Source: Microbacter margulisiae
GTDB taxonomy: Bacteria > Bacteroidota > Bacteroidia > Bacteroidales > Paludibacteraceae
NCBI RefSeq assembly: GCF_014192515.1
Contig: NZ_JACHYB010000002.1
Coordinates: forward strand, 1,248,187-1,312,186
DNA: 64,000 nt
Direction: 5' to 3'
Shown here: positions 34,901-42,776 of the stretch, in pieces
Position numbering within the stretch: the stretch's first letter is position 1
Layout of the letters: each line of letters starts with the position of its first letter
Translations under genes and position numbers: made by a program
Notes under the pieces: generated by a model
Told to the model about the DNA's origin: nothing
What the model saw: only the letters and a program-made list of their open reading frames with translations
Databases searched by the model: none

Positions 34901-37900
34901 TCCAAATTACACTACAGGTGATTATGCAAAATATTCGAATGGCAATTGGAATGGTTGGGCAAATACGTTTGTAATGCGTCAAGGGGTGAACGTGTATGGA
35001 GCTTTCCCGGAATTCGGTAATGCCAATAACACAAATGAGAGCGGCGTTGCTGCCGATACTACCATGCGAGAGCCGTTAAGTACGCATGCTCTTTACGAAA
35101 CCATTTTACACGCAGGACCTCAGGGAGCAACCACTACCGATTACCGTGTATTGGGACCGGTATATTCTATTACCCCAATAGGTGGGGGAGGCGGATTTAC
35201 CACTCCTACCAAATGGGATGGATTTGACCTGACCGGAGCGAATATCCCCGATAATGCCGGTGGAGGTGATGATGTCTGCGGTGCAGGTGCATTTACGGTT
35301 GCCAATAGCACTTTATCCAATTGCATGGTTGAAAATAATACTGTTGGCAGTAGTTCTAATGATGGAGCAGCAGTTGAAATGAATGGGGGAACTGTTTTGG
35401 GGTGTATAATACATAATAATAATGGGACTGGTAATAGTTCTGCCGGCACAATCAATATTCGATCCGGAGGATCAAATGTAATTAACTGCCTAATATACAA
35501 TAATCATATGTATATGGCCGGAGGCAGTATGTCTATTAATTTATATACGAGCACATCTACACCGTGTTATATTATTAATAACACCATGTCGCAAAACACA
35601 GTGTCTACTTCGAGTAATGGCGCTGAAATTCATGTGTTTGGAGGTAGTGGTGTATGCTACTTTTACAATAATGCCGTTTGGAATGGAACAGCTTCCTACA
35701 CATGTGTATCTGGAGTAACACAAGCTAATGAACAAGACAATGCATGGTCTAACGGATACAGTGGAACTTTAGGTACAGGTAGTTTTGTGCTGAATAGTTC
35801 AAACACTGGAACAATCGCACCTTATTTTGTAAATCCAACCACAAGTGCAGCAGCGGATTATCGGTTACAAAGCTCTTCTTCTGCTTTATGGAACAAAGGG
35901 AGTTATAGTGTGAGCAGTTTAGTTCCCACCACAGACATCCGGGGAGTATTCAGGGATGCCATCCCGGATATCGGGTGTTACGAACTGGCTTCGAGGCTGT
36001 ACTATGTAAATAATGCCACCGGAACGGATGCTGCAGGTTATGGGTTGAATTGGTCGAATCCCTATAAGACGCTCTCCTACGCCATCAGCCAGTACAGTCA
36101 ATATGATTATCCCCAGATTTGGGTAGCTGCCGGAAACGCAAATTATACCCCCGCCTCAGGTTCTTCGTTTCTCCTGAACAAGAACATGTCTATCTACGGA
36201 GGTTTTGCCGGGAATCAGGCAACGGAATATCCTACTACTCTATCCATGATAAGTACGATTTTGAATCATCGTAATTTGAAGGTACATCAGACTACATTAG
36301 CAGGAAATTCATCTGCAACGGTAGTAGGGCCTGCCTCAAATTATGCATCCGTGGGAAGTATTGCCGCTTTACTTGACGGATTTACAATTACCGGCGCTAC
36401 CACCGGAAATTTTGCCGTGGTAACGCCTACAGATACAGTAAAAGTAGAAAACTGCAAAATCATTAATAATAGCGGAGGAGGCCTTAGTTTAGGCAGTACT
36501 TCGAAAGCCATTAATCTTCTGGTAGCCGATAACAGCGGCGTAGGAATTAACTTTGCAGGTGCTTCGGCTAAGGTAGTTAATGCAACTATTACCAATAACA
36601 CCGGAGCCGCTATTGCATGCAGCGACGGATCTAATACAGTGGCAAACTCCATTGTATGGAACAACTATAACAACTTCTCGGGATCAACAGCACCGGCTGT
36701 TACCTATAGTGCCGGTTCTTCCAATTATGGAAGCATGACATGGTCGTCTGGTACAGGAGATATTGACCTGCTGCAGCGTTCTCCCAACTTCAAAAATCCA
36801 AAGAACAATAATATCCTTAACCGGAACTACGAACTCCTGCTGATCTCTCCCTGTTTGGGAAACGGGTCGGTAGCTGCCAATCCTCTTACCATCGATGCCA
36901 ACGGAAATCCCCGTACCTATAACAGTACCATTGACATGGGCGCATTTGAAAAATGGGATGGCGTCACCGTGAATGGCAGCACTCTATCCGATATCCGCAC
37001 CGGAACCTCATACACTCCCGCCACATTAGCCGCTGCTGCAAAGGATAGCCTGGAAATCTGTGTTACTCCCGGAACTAACTTTGCTATGGGAAATGCTTCC
37101 ATCGACACTCATTGGCTCGAACTTATGCAGGATACCGTATCAACCCATTTAGCCGCACAGCTCTCCATCGGAACATTAACAGCGGACTCGGTCCTCTATG
37201 TACGCCGTTTCTCAAAAACATTGCCAGGAGCGGATGGATCGCTCGGTATCTGGACATTCCTGGGATTACCCTTGACTACAGCTTCTTTATCTTCCCTTGA
37301 CGGCGCTGTTGATGAAAATACGGTACGTATCGAAGGATACAGTGAAAATGCAAGGGCTGTCAACGGCGTTGGCTACGCCTGGGCATCTGCCCGCCTAACG
37401 GCTGACTCCACCATGCGGGCCGGCAAAGGATATGCCCTCTCCTTTAATCAGAAGGTGCCTCAGAATGATATCGGGCAAACGGTAATCTTCCCATCGCCTT
37501 CGCAGGTTACTTTTAATGAGACAGCATCTCCTGTAACGCAAAATATGACGCTAGCTGAAACCCCGTCAGGTACACCAAGTCCCCTTTGGTACAACTGCGG
37601 ATGGAACCTGATTGCAAACCCGTTGCCTCAAAGCTCAGTGATTAGTACGATGTGGAACTCTTCATCCTCTTCATACTATGGAGCCGTCTATGTGTACAAA
37701 CCCTATACGGATAGTTACAATGTCGTTCCGGCCTCTGATATTATTGCTGCCACAGCCAACTCTACGATTGCACCGGGGCAAGCCTTCTTTGTACAAACCG
37801 ATGTAAATGGGGCAACGACTGCCTTTCAGTCAACAAGTGCATCAAACCCTGTTTTGCAATCCGTGGCATACTCCCGTCCCGCAATGGCTGCGGCTGCTAC

Positions 37901-38567
37901 CACTACTACTAAGCCTGCCACTTTCCAGTTCCATATCACAGGTGGCGGAGACTATTCCAATACCTACGTCATTTTCGATTCCCGTGCCCATACCGCTATG
38001 GAACCGATGGAAGATAACCCAACAATGGGGGGTATTTCCGGGGATCCTGCGTTGCAGCTCAGCACAACAGCTACCGGCAGTTCAATGCCGCTGGCTATAA
38101 ACAGGCTTCCTTTCTCCGGATCATCCATGACCGTGCCCCTACAACTATATGCTCCAAAAGCCGGAAGCTACACCATTACCATGCCCCAGTCGGACACCAT
38201 TGCAAAGACCGTACTGCTGGAAGATTCCCTGGGAAACATGCATAACCTTTCTACTGGTGGATATACTTTCTCCACTGCACAGGATGGACTCTCCCTAAAC
38301 TATATCCTGGTGTTTGGTTCTACAGCCCTCTCAGCTACCAAAGCAGACAAGGGCGTGAGCGTTATTCAGGACCACCGCCAGGTATGGGTCACCAGTGTCT
38401 CATCCATGCAACAGGTCATGCTTGTGGGTGAAAACGGACAAATCTGTTATAGCAGCAATCCCATGGCAACGCAGGTTTCCCTACAACTGCCCCAAACCCC
38501 GGCTCTCTATTTGCTCAAAATCGTTACCGCACAGGGAGTCGTTACAAAAAAACTCGTTAGCTGGTAA
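31917..38567 (+). CDS. Giant secreted GLUG / beta-helix protein with type IX-like sorting tail
   Basis: 2216 residues from ATG 31917 (the frame is open further up, but a signal peptide starts here: MQILPFFYTSCRRIAWVILL ... MLADT). Residues about 150-425 hold at least eight GLUG-type repeats (GGLVGYISG, ITNCSVSGNV, GGLIGYVTSG, NCSATGAISGG, NCYATGNI and so on). About 558-945 is a lectin-like segment (PTPSFWYKADFGTS; AIKYGITLGHDYIAGDG). About 946-1680 holds two right-handed beta-helix regions, each closed by a DIRGVFRDAIPDIGCYEL-like or PRTYNSTIDMGAFE motif. The end LYLLKIVTAQGVVTKKLVSW resembles a type IX secretion sorting domain, so the protein is probably exported across the outer membrane. 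It is likely an adhesin or a polysaccharide-binding surface protein. No enzyme motif was seen. Confidence 0.8.
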   Translation: MQILPFFYTSCRRIAWVILLFFVIGGNSMLADTWDGTRNTSWSYSGSTLYINSSQDLAQMAYLVNHGTTTFAGQTIILNVDIDLNGSNYVWTPIGTSSNHSFYGVFNGQNHIISNVTVNSSSNDIGFFGYVTFTYWPTPTAAIQNLIITNATITGNAYVGGLVGYISGQVPITNCSVSGNVTASTESNNAYVGGLVGYYSLNNSVTMSGCSSSASVTSTNNNDYTGGLIGYVTSGSFTMTNCSATGAISGGDYTGGLIGRLSGQATISNCYATGNIGTSANNYIGGFLGYWDGGGSISSSYAAGNISGSNNYIGGFIGYEPTNNGSNISNCYAMGSVSGNQYAGGFCGYANGLTNTFCYATGSVIGSSNVGGFVGKTQNWVTNTSCYATGSVIGSSNANGYVGSCAGGTFSNCYFDTQGTGQTSGGYGSITGETTSQISSLSISGYTNVSGYYPQLTVFYNNANAVINGWSSLSAVPLNLNSTDNSNSVNYNFTAPLTSSGTASSTLTWGNQSPSGMLSFSNGSTAENVKLLNTGTVTFTATDANGYVKTFYVNINSIPTPSFWYKADFGTSTTTNGTGITQWNDQSGANNNATVLTTGTGTITYADNTINFNPSLAFTNVSRQMLTNSSASVKSFVVVTLPNISSSTTQHLGGLIGATTDNGIRVGATTSPYNWNGDVNGNDWVYGSNGTSWINGTSGTSSFTGWHIVTQTSSSSLNLQYYLGGYYFSPRPYWGNIAEVMAFAGSVTHQNSVETYLAIKYGITLGHDYIAGDGSTNVYAISGYANNIAGLGDDNTYGLNQKVSASNNLPSSTSSRIVMATTNDFTSSNLSGSRTSLTNGQYLIWGDNGNAISSSTWTTSGPYQIVNRTWKVQNTGNVGAVYFQIDLSGYPSSGAYAILVDNNTNFSSGGTEYPLTHISGTLYSTTIPFPSGTSYFTITGTVFHGAIYVRKGGYGRQDGSSWSNAMATVQKAVETSNSMVTKLPVYVAAGDYYQDPNYTTGDYAKYSNGNWNGWANTFVMRQGVNVYGAFPEFGNANNTNESGVAADTTMREPLSTHALYETILHAGPQGATTTDYRVLGPVYSITPIGGGGGFTTPTKWDGFDLTGANIPDNAGGGDDVCGAGAFTVANSTLSNCMVENNTVGSSSNDGAAVEMNGGTVLGCIIHNNNGTGNSSAGTINIRSGGSNVINCLIYNNHMYMAGGSMSINLYTSTSTPCYIINNTMSQNTVSTSSNGAEIHVFGGSGVCYFYNNAVWNGTASYTCVSGVTQANEQDNAWSNGYSGTLGTGSFVLNSSNTGTIAPYFVNPTTSAAADYRLQSSSSALWNKGSYSVSSLVPTTDIRGVFRDAIPDIGCYELASRLYYVNNATGTDAAGYGLNWSNPYKTLSYAISQYSQYDYPQIWVAAGNANYTPASGSSFLLNKNMSIYGGFAGNQATEYPTTLSMISTILNHRNLKVHQTTLAGNSSATVVGPASNYASVGSIAALLDGFTITGATTGNFAVVTPTDTVKVENCKIINNSGGGLSLGSTSKAINLLVADNSGVGINFAGASAKVVNATITNNTGAAIACSDGSNTVANSIVWNNYNNFSGSTAPAVTYSAGSSNYGSMTWSSGTGDIDLLQRSPNFKNPKNNNILNRNYELLLISPCLGNGSVAANPLTIDANGNPRTYNSTIDMGAFEKWDGVTVNGSTLSDIRTGTSYTPATLAAAAKDSLEICVTPGTNFAMGNASIDTHWLELMQDTVSTHLAAQLSIGTLTADSVLYVRRFSKTLPGADGSLGIWTFLGLPLTTASLSSLDGAVDENTVRIEGYSENARAVNGVGYAWASARLTADSTMRAGKGYALSFNQKVPQNDIGQTVIFPSPSQVTFNETASPVTQNMTLAETPSGTPSPLWYNCGWNLIANPLPQSSVISTMWNSSSSSYYGAVYVYKPYTDSYNVVPASDIIAATANSTIAPGQAFFVQTDVNGATTAFQSTSASNPVLQSVAYSRPAMAAAATTTTKPATFQFHITGGGDYSNTYVIFDSRAHTAMEPMEDNPTMGGISGDPALQLSTTATGSSMPLAINRLPFSGSSMTVPLQLYAPKAGSYTITMPQSDTIAKTVLLEDSLGNMHNLSTGGYTFSTAQDGLSLNYILVFGSTALSATKADKGVSVIQDHRQVWVTSVSSMQQVMLVGENGQICYSSNPMATQVSLQLPQTPALYLLKIVTAQGVVTKKLVSW

Positions 38568-38586
38568 AATCTCTTTCCCGTCTCAT

Positions 38587-38973
38587 CGGATTTACAAATC
38601 CGATGGGGGGCAGGCAGTAGGCAGGCAGCACTTGACCTCCCCCATCCCCTCCAATAGCGGGGAGTAAATCTGCCGGATCTTCAGTATCATAAGAAGCGTA
38701 GCTCTGGCATCTTCGTAGGAAACGGCATCAATTACATCAAAATAGCCGCGTAGCGGTGACGTCTTTAATTCCTGATAATTTGGCAATCCAGGCTCATATG
38801 AATAAAACAGATCGCAGGGCTAACGCCCCTTTCTTCCTTTGGGATCCATTTTTCTATGAAGATTACAGGGCTAACGCCCCTATAAATGGTTCTATTATTC
38901 AGTGATTTGATTTCCAACCCCTCCGCTCCGCTCGTCCCCTTTAGCCAAAGGGGACAACACTTGATGATCATGT
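38587..38973. repeat. Dispersed ~390-bp repeat, copy 1
   Basis: Starts with the hairpin CGGATTTACAAATCCG and contains two GGGCTAACGCCC palindromes and CCCCTTTAGCCAAAGGGG. It recurs at 39050-39402 in the same orientation. Copy 2 lacks about 31 bp (the CCCCTTTAGCCAAAGGGG hairpin and flank), and a degenerate end lies at 8180-8224. REP-like palindromes of this type also surround the RAYT gene. The gene-free stretch 38568-39668 is mostly these repeats. Confidence 0.85.
38592..38786 (-). CDS. Possible 64-aa protein encoded in repeat copy 1
   Basis: Frame starting at a TTG (PNYQELKTSPLRGYFDVIDA, then VSYEDARATLL). No ATG start is available, and the frame is closed by a TAG upstream. Across this frame the two repeat copies differ at five bases, all at third codon positions, four silent and one Ile/Met; outside the frame they differ more and by indels. 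That suggests coding constraint, now or in the past. I know no family for it. It could equally be a fragment of a longer lost gene carried in the repeat. Confidence 0.3.
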   Translation of the reverse strand: MPNYQELKTSPLRGYFDVIDAVSYEDARATLLMILKIRQIYSPLLEGMGEVKCCLPTACPPSDL

Positions 38974-39049
38974 ATTGGTAACCATGGCAGCATTGGCTTG
39001 TTTGGCAGATTCCTCTTCCCTTATGTTGAAGGAAAGTTCCCTGTCACGC

Positions 39050-39402
39050 CGGATTTACAAATCCGATGGGGGGCAGGCAGTAGGCAGGCAGCATTTGACC
39101 TCCCCCATCCCCTCCAATAGCGGGGAGTAAATCTGCCGGATCTTCAGCATCATAAGGAGTGTAGCTCTGGCATCTTCATAGGAAACGGCATCAATTACAT
39201 CAAAATAGCCGCGTAGCGGTGACGTCTTTAATTCCTGATAATTTGGCAATCCAGGCTCATATGAATAAAACAGATCGCAGGGCTAACGCCCCTTTCTTCC
39301 TTTGGGATTCCTTTCTACGAAGATTACAGGGCTAACGCCCCTATAAATGGTTCTATTATTCAGTGATTTGATTTCCAACCCCTCCGCACTTGATGATCAT
39401 GT
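39050..39402. repeat. Dispersed ~390-bp repeat, copy 2
   Basis: Direct copy of 38587-38973 with the hairpin segment near its end deleted. The start points of the two copies are 463 bp apart. Confidence 0.85.
39055..39249 (-). CDS. Possible 64-aa protein encoded in repeat copy 2
   Basis: Same frame as 38592-38786, identical but for one Ile/Met change. See that entry for the third-position pattern. Low confidence that it is expressed. Confidence 0.3.
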   Translation of the reverse strand: MPNYQELKTSPLRGYFDVIDAVSYEDARATLLMMLKIRQIYSPLLEGMGEVKCCLPTACPPSDL

Positions 39403-39472
39403 CATTGATATATTTGACAAATGATGCCCTCTTTTTTGACATTTTATCCTCTTCGTTTTGGGGAAGAAGCGC

Positions 39473-39480
39473 TACGTTTG
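39473..39480 (+). promoter_or_regulatory. -7 box TACGTTTG upstream of the glycosidase locus
   Basis: Perfect TAnnTTTG, about 190 bp before the GH31 start. The -33 element is unclear. Confidence 0.4.
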
Positions 39481-39668
39481 CATCTACTTAAAGGTCAATT
39501 ATTAGCCTGGTTATATTTTTTCTACCAAAGGAGACCCAAGCCAGAAAAATAGTTAGCGATACGATTAAAGCCTTATTTTGAAAGTAGCTGAACCTTAGTA
39601 GCAATAGATTGAAGATCAGGCAAACCTTATTCTTTATATGATACAGCCATAAAAAACAATCAAAACGC

Positions 39669-42479
39669 ATGAAAAAACGCTTCGCATTTGTCTTCTCTTT
39701 GGTTTTTATAACAGCAACCGGATTCTGCCAGTCATACAAAGTCCTTCCTTCCGGCATCTTAATTACGTTGCATCCTACACACGCAAATACCAAACATTTA
39801 ATCGAACTCGAACCGGTTACCGCTGCCATTATTCATGTGACCGAATCTCCCGCTTCAATCATGCCTGAAGAAAAAAGCCTTATCGCCATACCACCGAAAC
39901 AATATGCCCACTTTTCGGTTACCAAGAAGGGAGACCTGATTATCCTTTCGACTCAGAAACTTAATGTTAGTGTTTCGTTGAAAACAGGCGTTGTTGCATT
40001 TGCACACCGGGATGGAAGTCCAATTTTATCCGAGATGCAGGATAGCAGCATGTTTCATCCGGCTCAAGCAGGTCAGGACAAAGGATATACCATTCAACAG
40101 GTATTCAACGGATCTTCCGGAGAAGCTATTTATGGCCTTGGGCAACAGCAATCGGACGTTCTTGACTATAAACATAAAAGCGAAATATTGTATCAATACA
40201 ACACCAAAGTATCAATTCCTTTTATTACTTCTACCAAAAATTATGGCATTTTGTGGGACAATTATTCCCTGAGTAAATATGGCGATCCACGGAACTATTG
40301 CAATCTGAACCAGTTTGTCCTGTTTAATAAAAACGGGGAACAAGGTTCATTAACAGCTACATATACCGAAGCAAATGGTCATTCTTTTGTCAGACAGGAA
40401 GACAGCATCGATTATGAGAATCTGACCACTGTGAAAAATTTTCCTGATCACTTTAACTTCAACAACGCAACTATTACCTGGGAAGGATGGATTGAACCCC
40501 GAATATCGGGAGATTACAAATTCAACCTTTATTACGCAGGATACACCACCGTCTATATGAATGATTCATTGATTGTCCCGGAACGCTGGCGTACGGCATG
40601 GAATCCAAATACATATCGTTATCAGATTCACCTGACAGCCGGTAAACGGACTCGTCTTAAACTGGTTTGGCATCCTGACGGAGGTATTTCGTACATCGGA
40701 CTAAAAGCATTGTCCATTTGTCCGATAGAAAAAAATGGCAATATCTCATTCTGGTCTGAAATTGGGGATAAAATTGATTATTACTTTATAGATGGCAACT
40801 CACTTGATCAGGTGATCAGCGGATACCGCACCATTACGGGAAAGGCAACTATCATGCCAAGTTGGGCAATGGGTTACTGGCAAAGCAGGGAACGCTATAA
40901 AACGCAGGAAGAACTTTTGTCGGTGGTAAAAGAGTATAGGAAACTCCGGTTACCACTGGACAACATTGTGCAGGACTGGTTCTACTGGCCTGAAAATGCA
41001 TGGGGCAGTCATAGATTCGACAAGCAACGGTTCCCCCATCCTACCGCAATGATTGATTCGGTTCATTTGATGCATGCACATATTATGATCTCAGTCTGGC
41101 CAAAATTTTATGCAACCACCAAACACTTTAAGGAATTTGCCCAACATGGCTGGATGTATATGAGAGCCATTCATGACAGCATCCGGGATTGGGTTGGAAA
41201 AGGTTATGTCGGTTCTTTCTACGACGCATATAGCCCCGGAGCACGAAAACTTTTCTGGGATCAGATCAATGCAAATCTCTTCAGCAAAGGGATAGATGCA
41301 TGGTGGATGGACGCTTCCGAACCGGATATCGAATCAAACTCCAGCATTACATACCGCAAAGCATTGATGAATCCGACCGCTTTGGGAAGTTCGGATAAAT
41401 ACTTTAATGCGTATGCATTGATGAATGCCAAAGGTATCTATGAAGGACAGCGGACAACCGATCCCAATAAGCGGGTATTTATATTGACCCGTTCGGCTTT
41501 TGCCGGGTCTCAGCATTATGCAGCAGCTACCTGGAGTGGCGATATTGGTACCCGCTGGGAAGATATGCAGGCACAAATCCCTGCCGGGCTTAATTTTGCT
41601 ATGTCGGGGATTCCGTTCTGGACAATGGATATCGGAGGATTCTGTGTGGAACATCGTTACGAAACTGCGAAAGAAGGATCCTCTGATTTGACAGAATGGA
41701 GAGAACTGAATGCCCGATGGTTCCAGTTTGGCACATTCTGTCCGCTTTTCCGTAGTCACGGACAGTTCCCTTATCGTGAGATTTATAACATTTCACCTGT
41801 CAATAGCCCTATATATAATATCATGGCATATTATGACCGGTTGCGATATCGCCTGATGCCTTATATTTATACCCTGGACGGAATGACCTATTTGGATAAC
41901 TATACTATTATGCGTCCCCTGGCGATGAACTTTGAAAGCGATTCGAAAACTTTTGACGTGAAAGACCAATATATGTTTGGCCCTGCTTTGATGGTATGCC
42001 CTGTGTATAAATACCTGGCACGCACTCGTGAAATATATTTCCCCGCATCGGCAGGATGGTATGATTTTTATTCCGGCCAATATATTACAGGAGGAGAAAA
42101 GAAACAGGTAGAAGCGCCTTTATCACGGATGCCGCTTTATGTGGCTGCCGGCGCTATTTTACCTATGGGGCCGGTGATGGAATATACCCGTCAGACACCT
42201 GCTACAGAACTGGAGATACGGGTTTATGCCGGATGCAACGGGCTATTTTCTCTTTATGAAGACGAAGGTATCAATTATAATTATGAAAAAGGAGACTATT
42301 CCAATATCCCTTTCAGGTATAACGATAAAACAAAGACCCTGAGCATCGGCGACAGGATAGGCAACTTCAACGGAATGCTCAAAAATCGTATTTTCAAAAT
42401 CGTATTAATTGATAAAAAGGGAGAATCAAAACCGGTATTAGTTCACTATAATGGGCACAAAGTAGTTGTATCTATTTGA
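39669..42479 (+). CDS. GH31 alpha-xylosidase-like enzyme with inserted PA14 domain
   Basis: 936 residues. The signal peptide is MKKRFAFVFSLVFITATGFC (Q). A PA14-like insert lies at about residues 230-355 (WEGWIEPRISGDYKFNLYYA GYTTVYMND). The GH31 barrel has nucleophile Asp548 (WWMDASEPD) and acid/base Asp625 (WSGDIG); a C-terminal beta-sandwich follows. PA14-bearing GH31 enzymes such as Cellvibrio Xyl31A and Bacteroides BoGH31A are alpha-xylosidases acting on xyloglucan oligosaccharides, and the neighbouring GH2/GH3 genes fit that. It is the first gene of a six-enzyme run on the same strand. Activity on other alpha-glycosides cannot be excluded. Confidence 0.88.
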   Translation: MKKRFAFVFSLVFITATGFCQSYKVLPSGILITLHPTHANTKHLIELEPVTAAIIHVTESPASIMPEEKSLIAIPPKQYAHFSVTKKGDLIILSTQKLNVSVSLKTGVVAFAHRDGSPILSEMQDSSMFHPAQAGQDKGYTIQQVFNGSSGEAIYGLGQQQSDVLDYKHKSEILYQYNTKVSIPFITSTKNYGILWDNYSLSKYGDPRNYCNLNQFVLFNKNGEQGSLTATYTEANGHSFVRQEDSIDYENLTTVKNFPDHFNFNNATITWEGWIEPRISGDYKFNLYYAGYTTVYMNDSLIVPERWRTAWNPNTYRYQIHLTAGKRTRLKLVWHPDGGISYIGLKALSICPIEKNGNISFWSEIGDKIDYYFIDGNSLDQVISGYRTITGKATIMPSWAMGYWQSRERYKTQEELLSVVKEYRKLRLPLDNIVQDWFYWPENAWGSHRFDKQRFPHPTAMIDSVHLMHAHIMISVWPKFYATTKHFKEFAQHGWMYMRAIHDSIRDWVGKGYVGSFYDAYSPGARKLFWDQINANLFSKGIDAWWMDASEPDIESNSSITYRKALMNPTALGSSDKYFNAYALMNAKGIYEGQRTTDPNKRVFILTRSAFAGSQHYAAATWSGDIGTRWEDMQAQIPAGLNFAMSGIPFWTMDIGGFCVEHRYETAKEGSSDLTEWRELNARWFQFGTFCPLFRSHGQFPYREIYNISPVNSPIYNIMAYYDRLRYRLMPYIYTLDGMTYLDNYTIMRPLAMNFESDSKTFDVKDQYMFGPALMVCPVYKYLARTREIYFPASAGWYDFYSGQYITGGEKKQVEAPLSRMPLYVAAGAILPMGPVMEYTRQTPATELEIRVYAGCNGLFSLYEDEGINYNYEKGDYSNIPFRYNDKTKTLSIGDRIGNFNGMLKNRIFKIVLIDKKGESKPVLVHYNGHKVVVSI

Positions 42480-42776
42480 CAAAACAAGATGTGATTGTTG
42501 ATTTTTGCATAGGGATATGTTGTATGCTCGCACCCATATCCCTTGCATTTTTTCAAATGGATGATGGGAAATCACTGATTATTTTGATCATGATATACAA
42601 GACCATTATCTATACAGTTTGGCAAAATAATATAACAATTAGTTTGAATGATTGCAATTTATGAATACCTTTGAGATATAAAACAATTCTGTTCATCTAA
42701 AAATAACAGGAAGATCAGGAACAGTTTATTTTACTATCTCAATTTCTAATTTGTTAACGTATTAAATGATCGGAGT

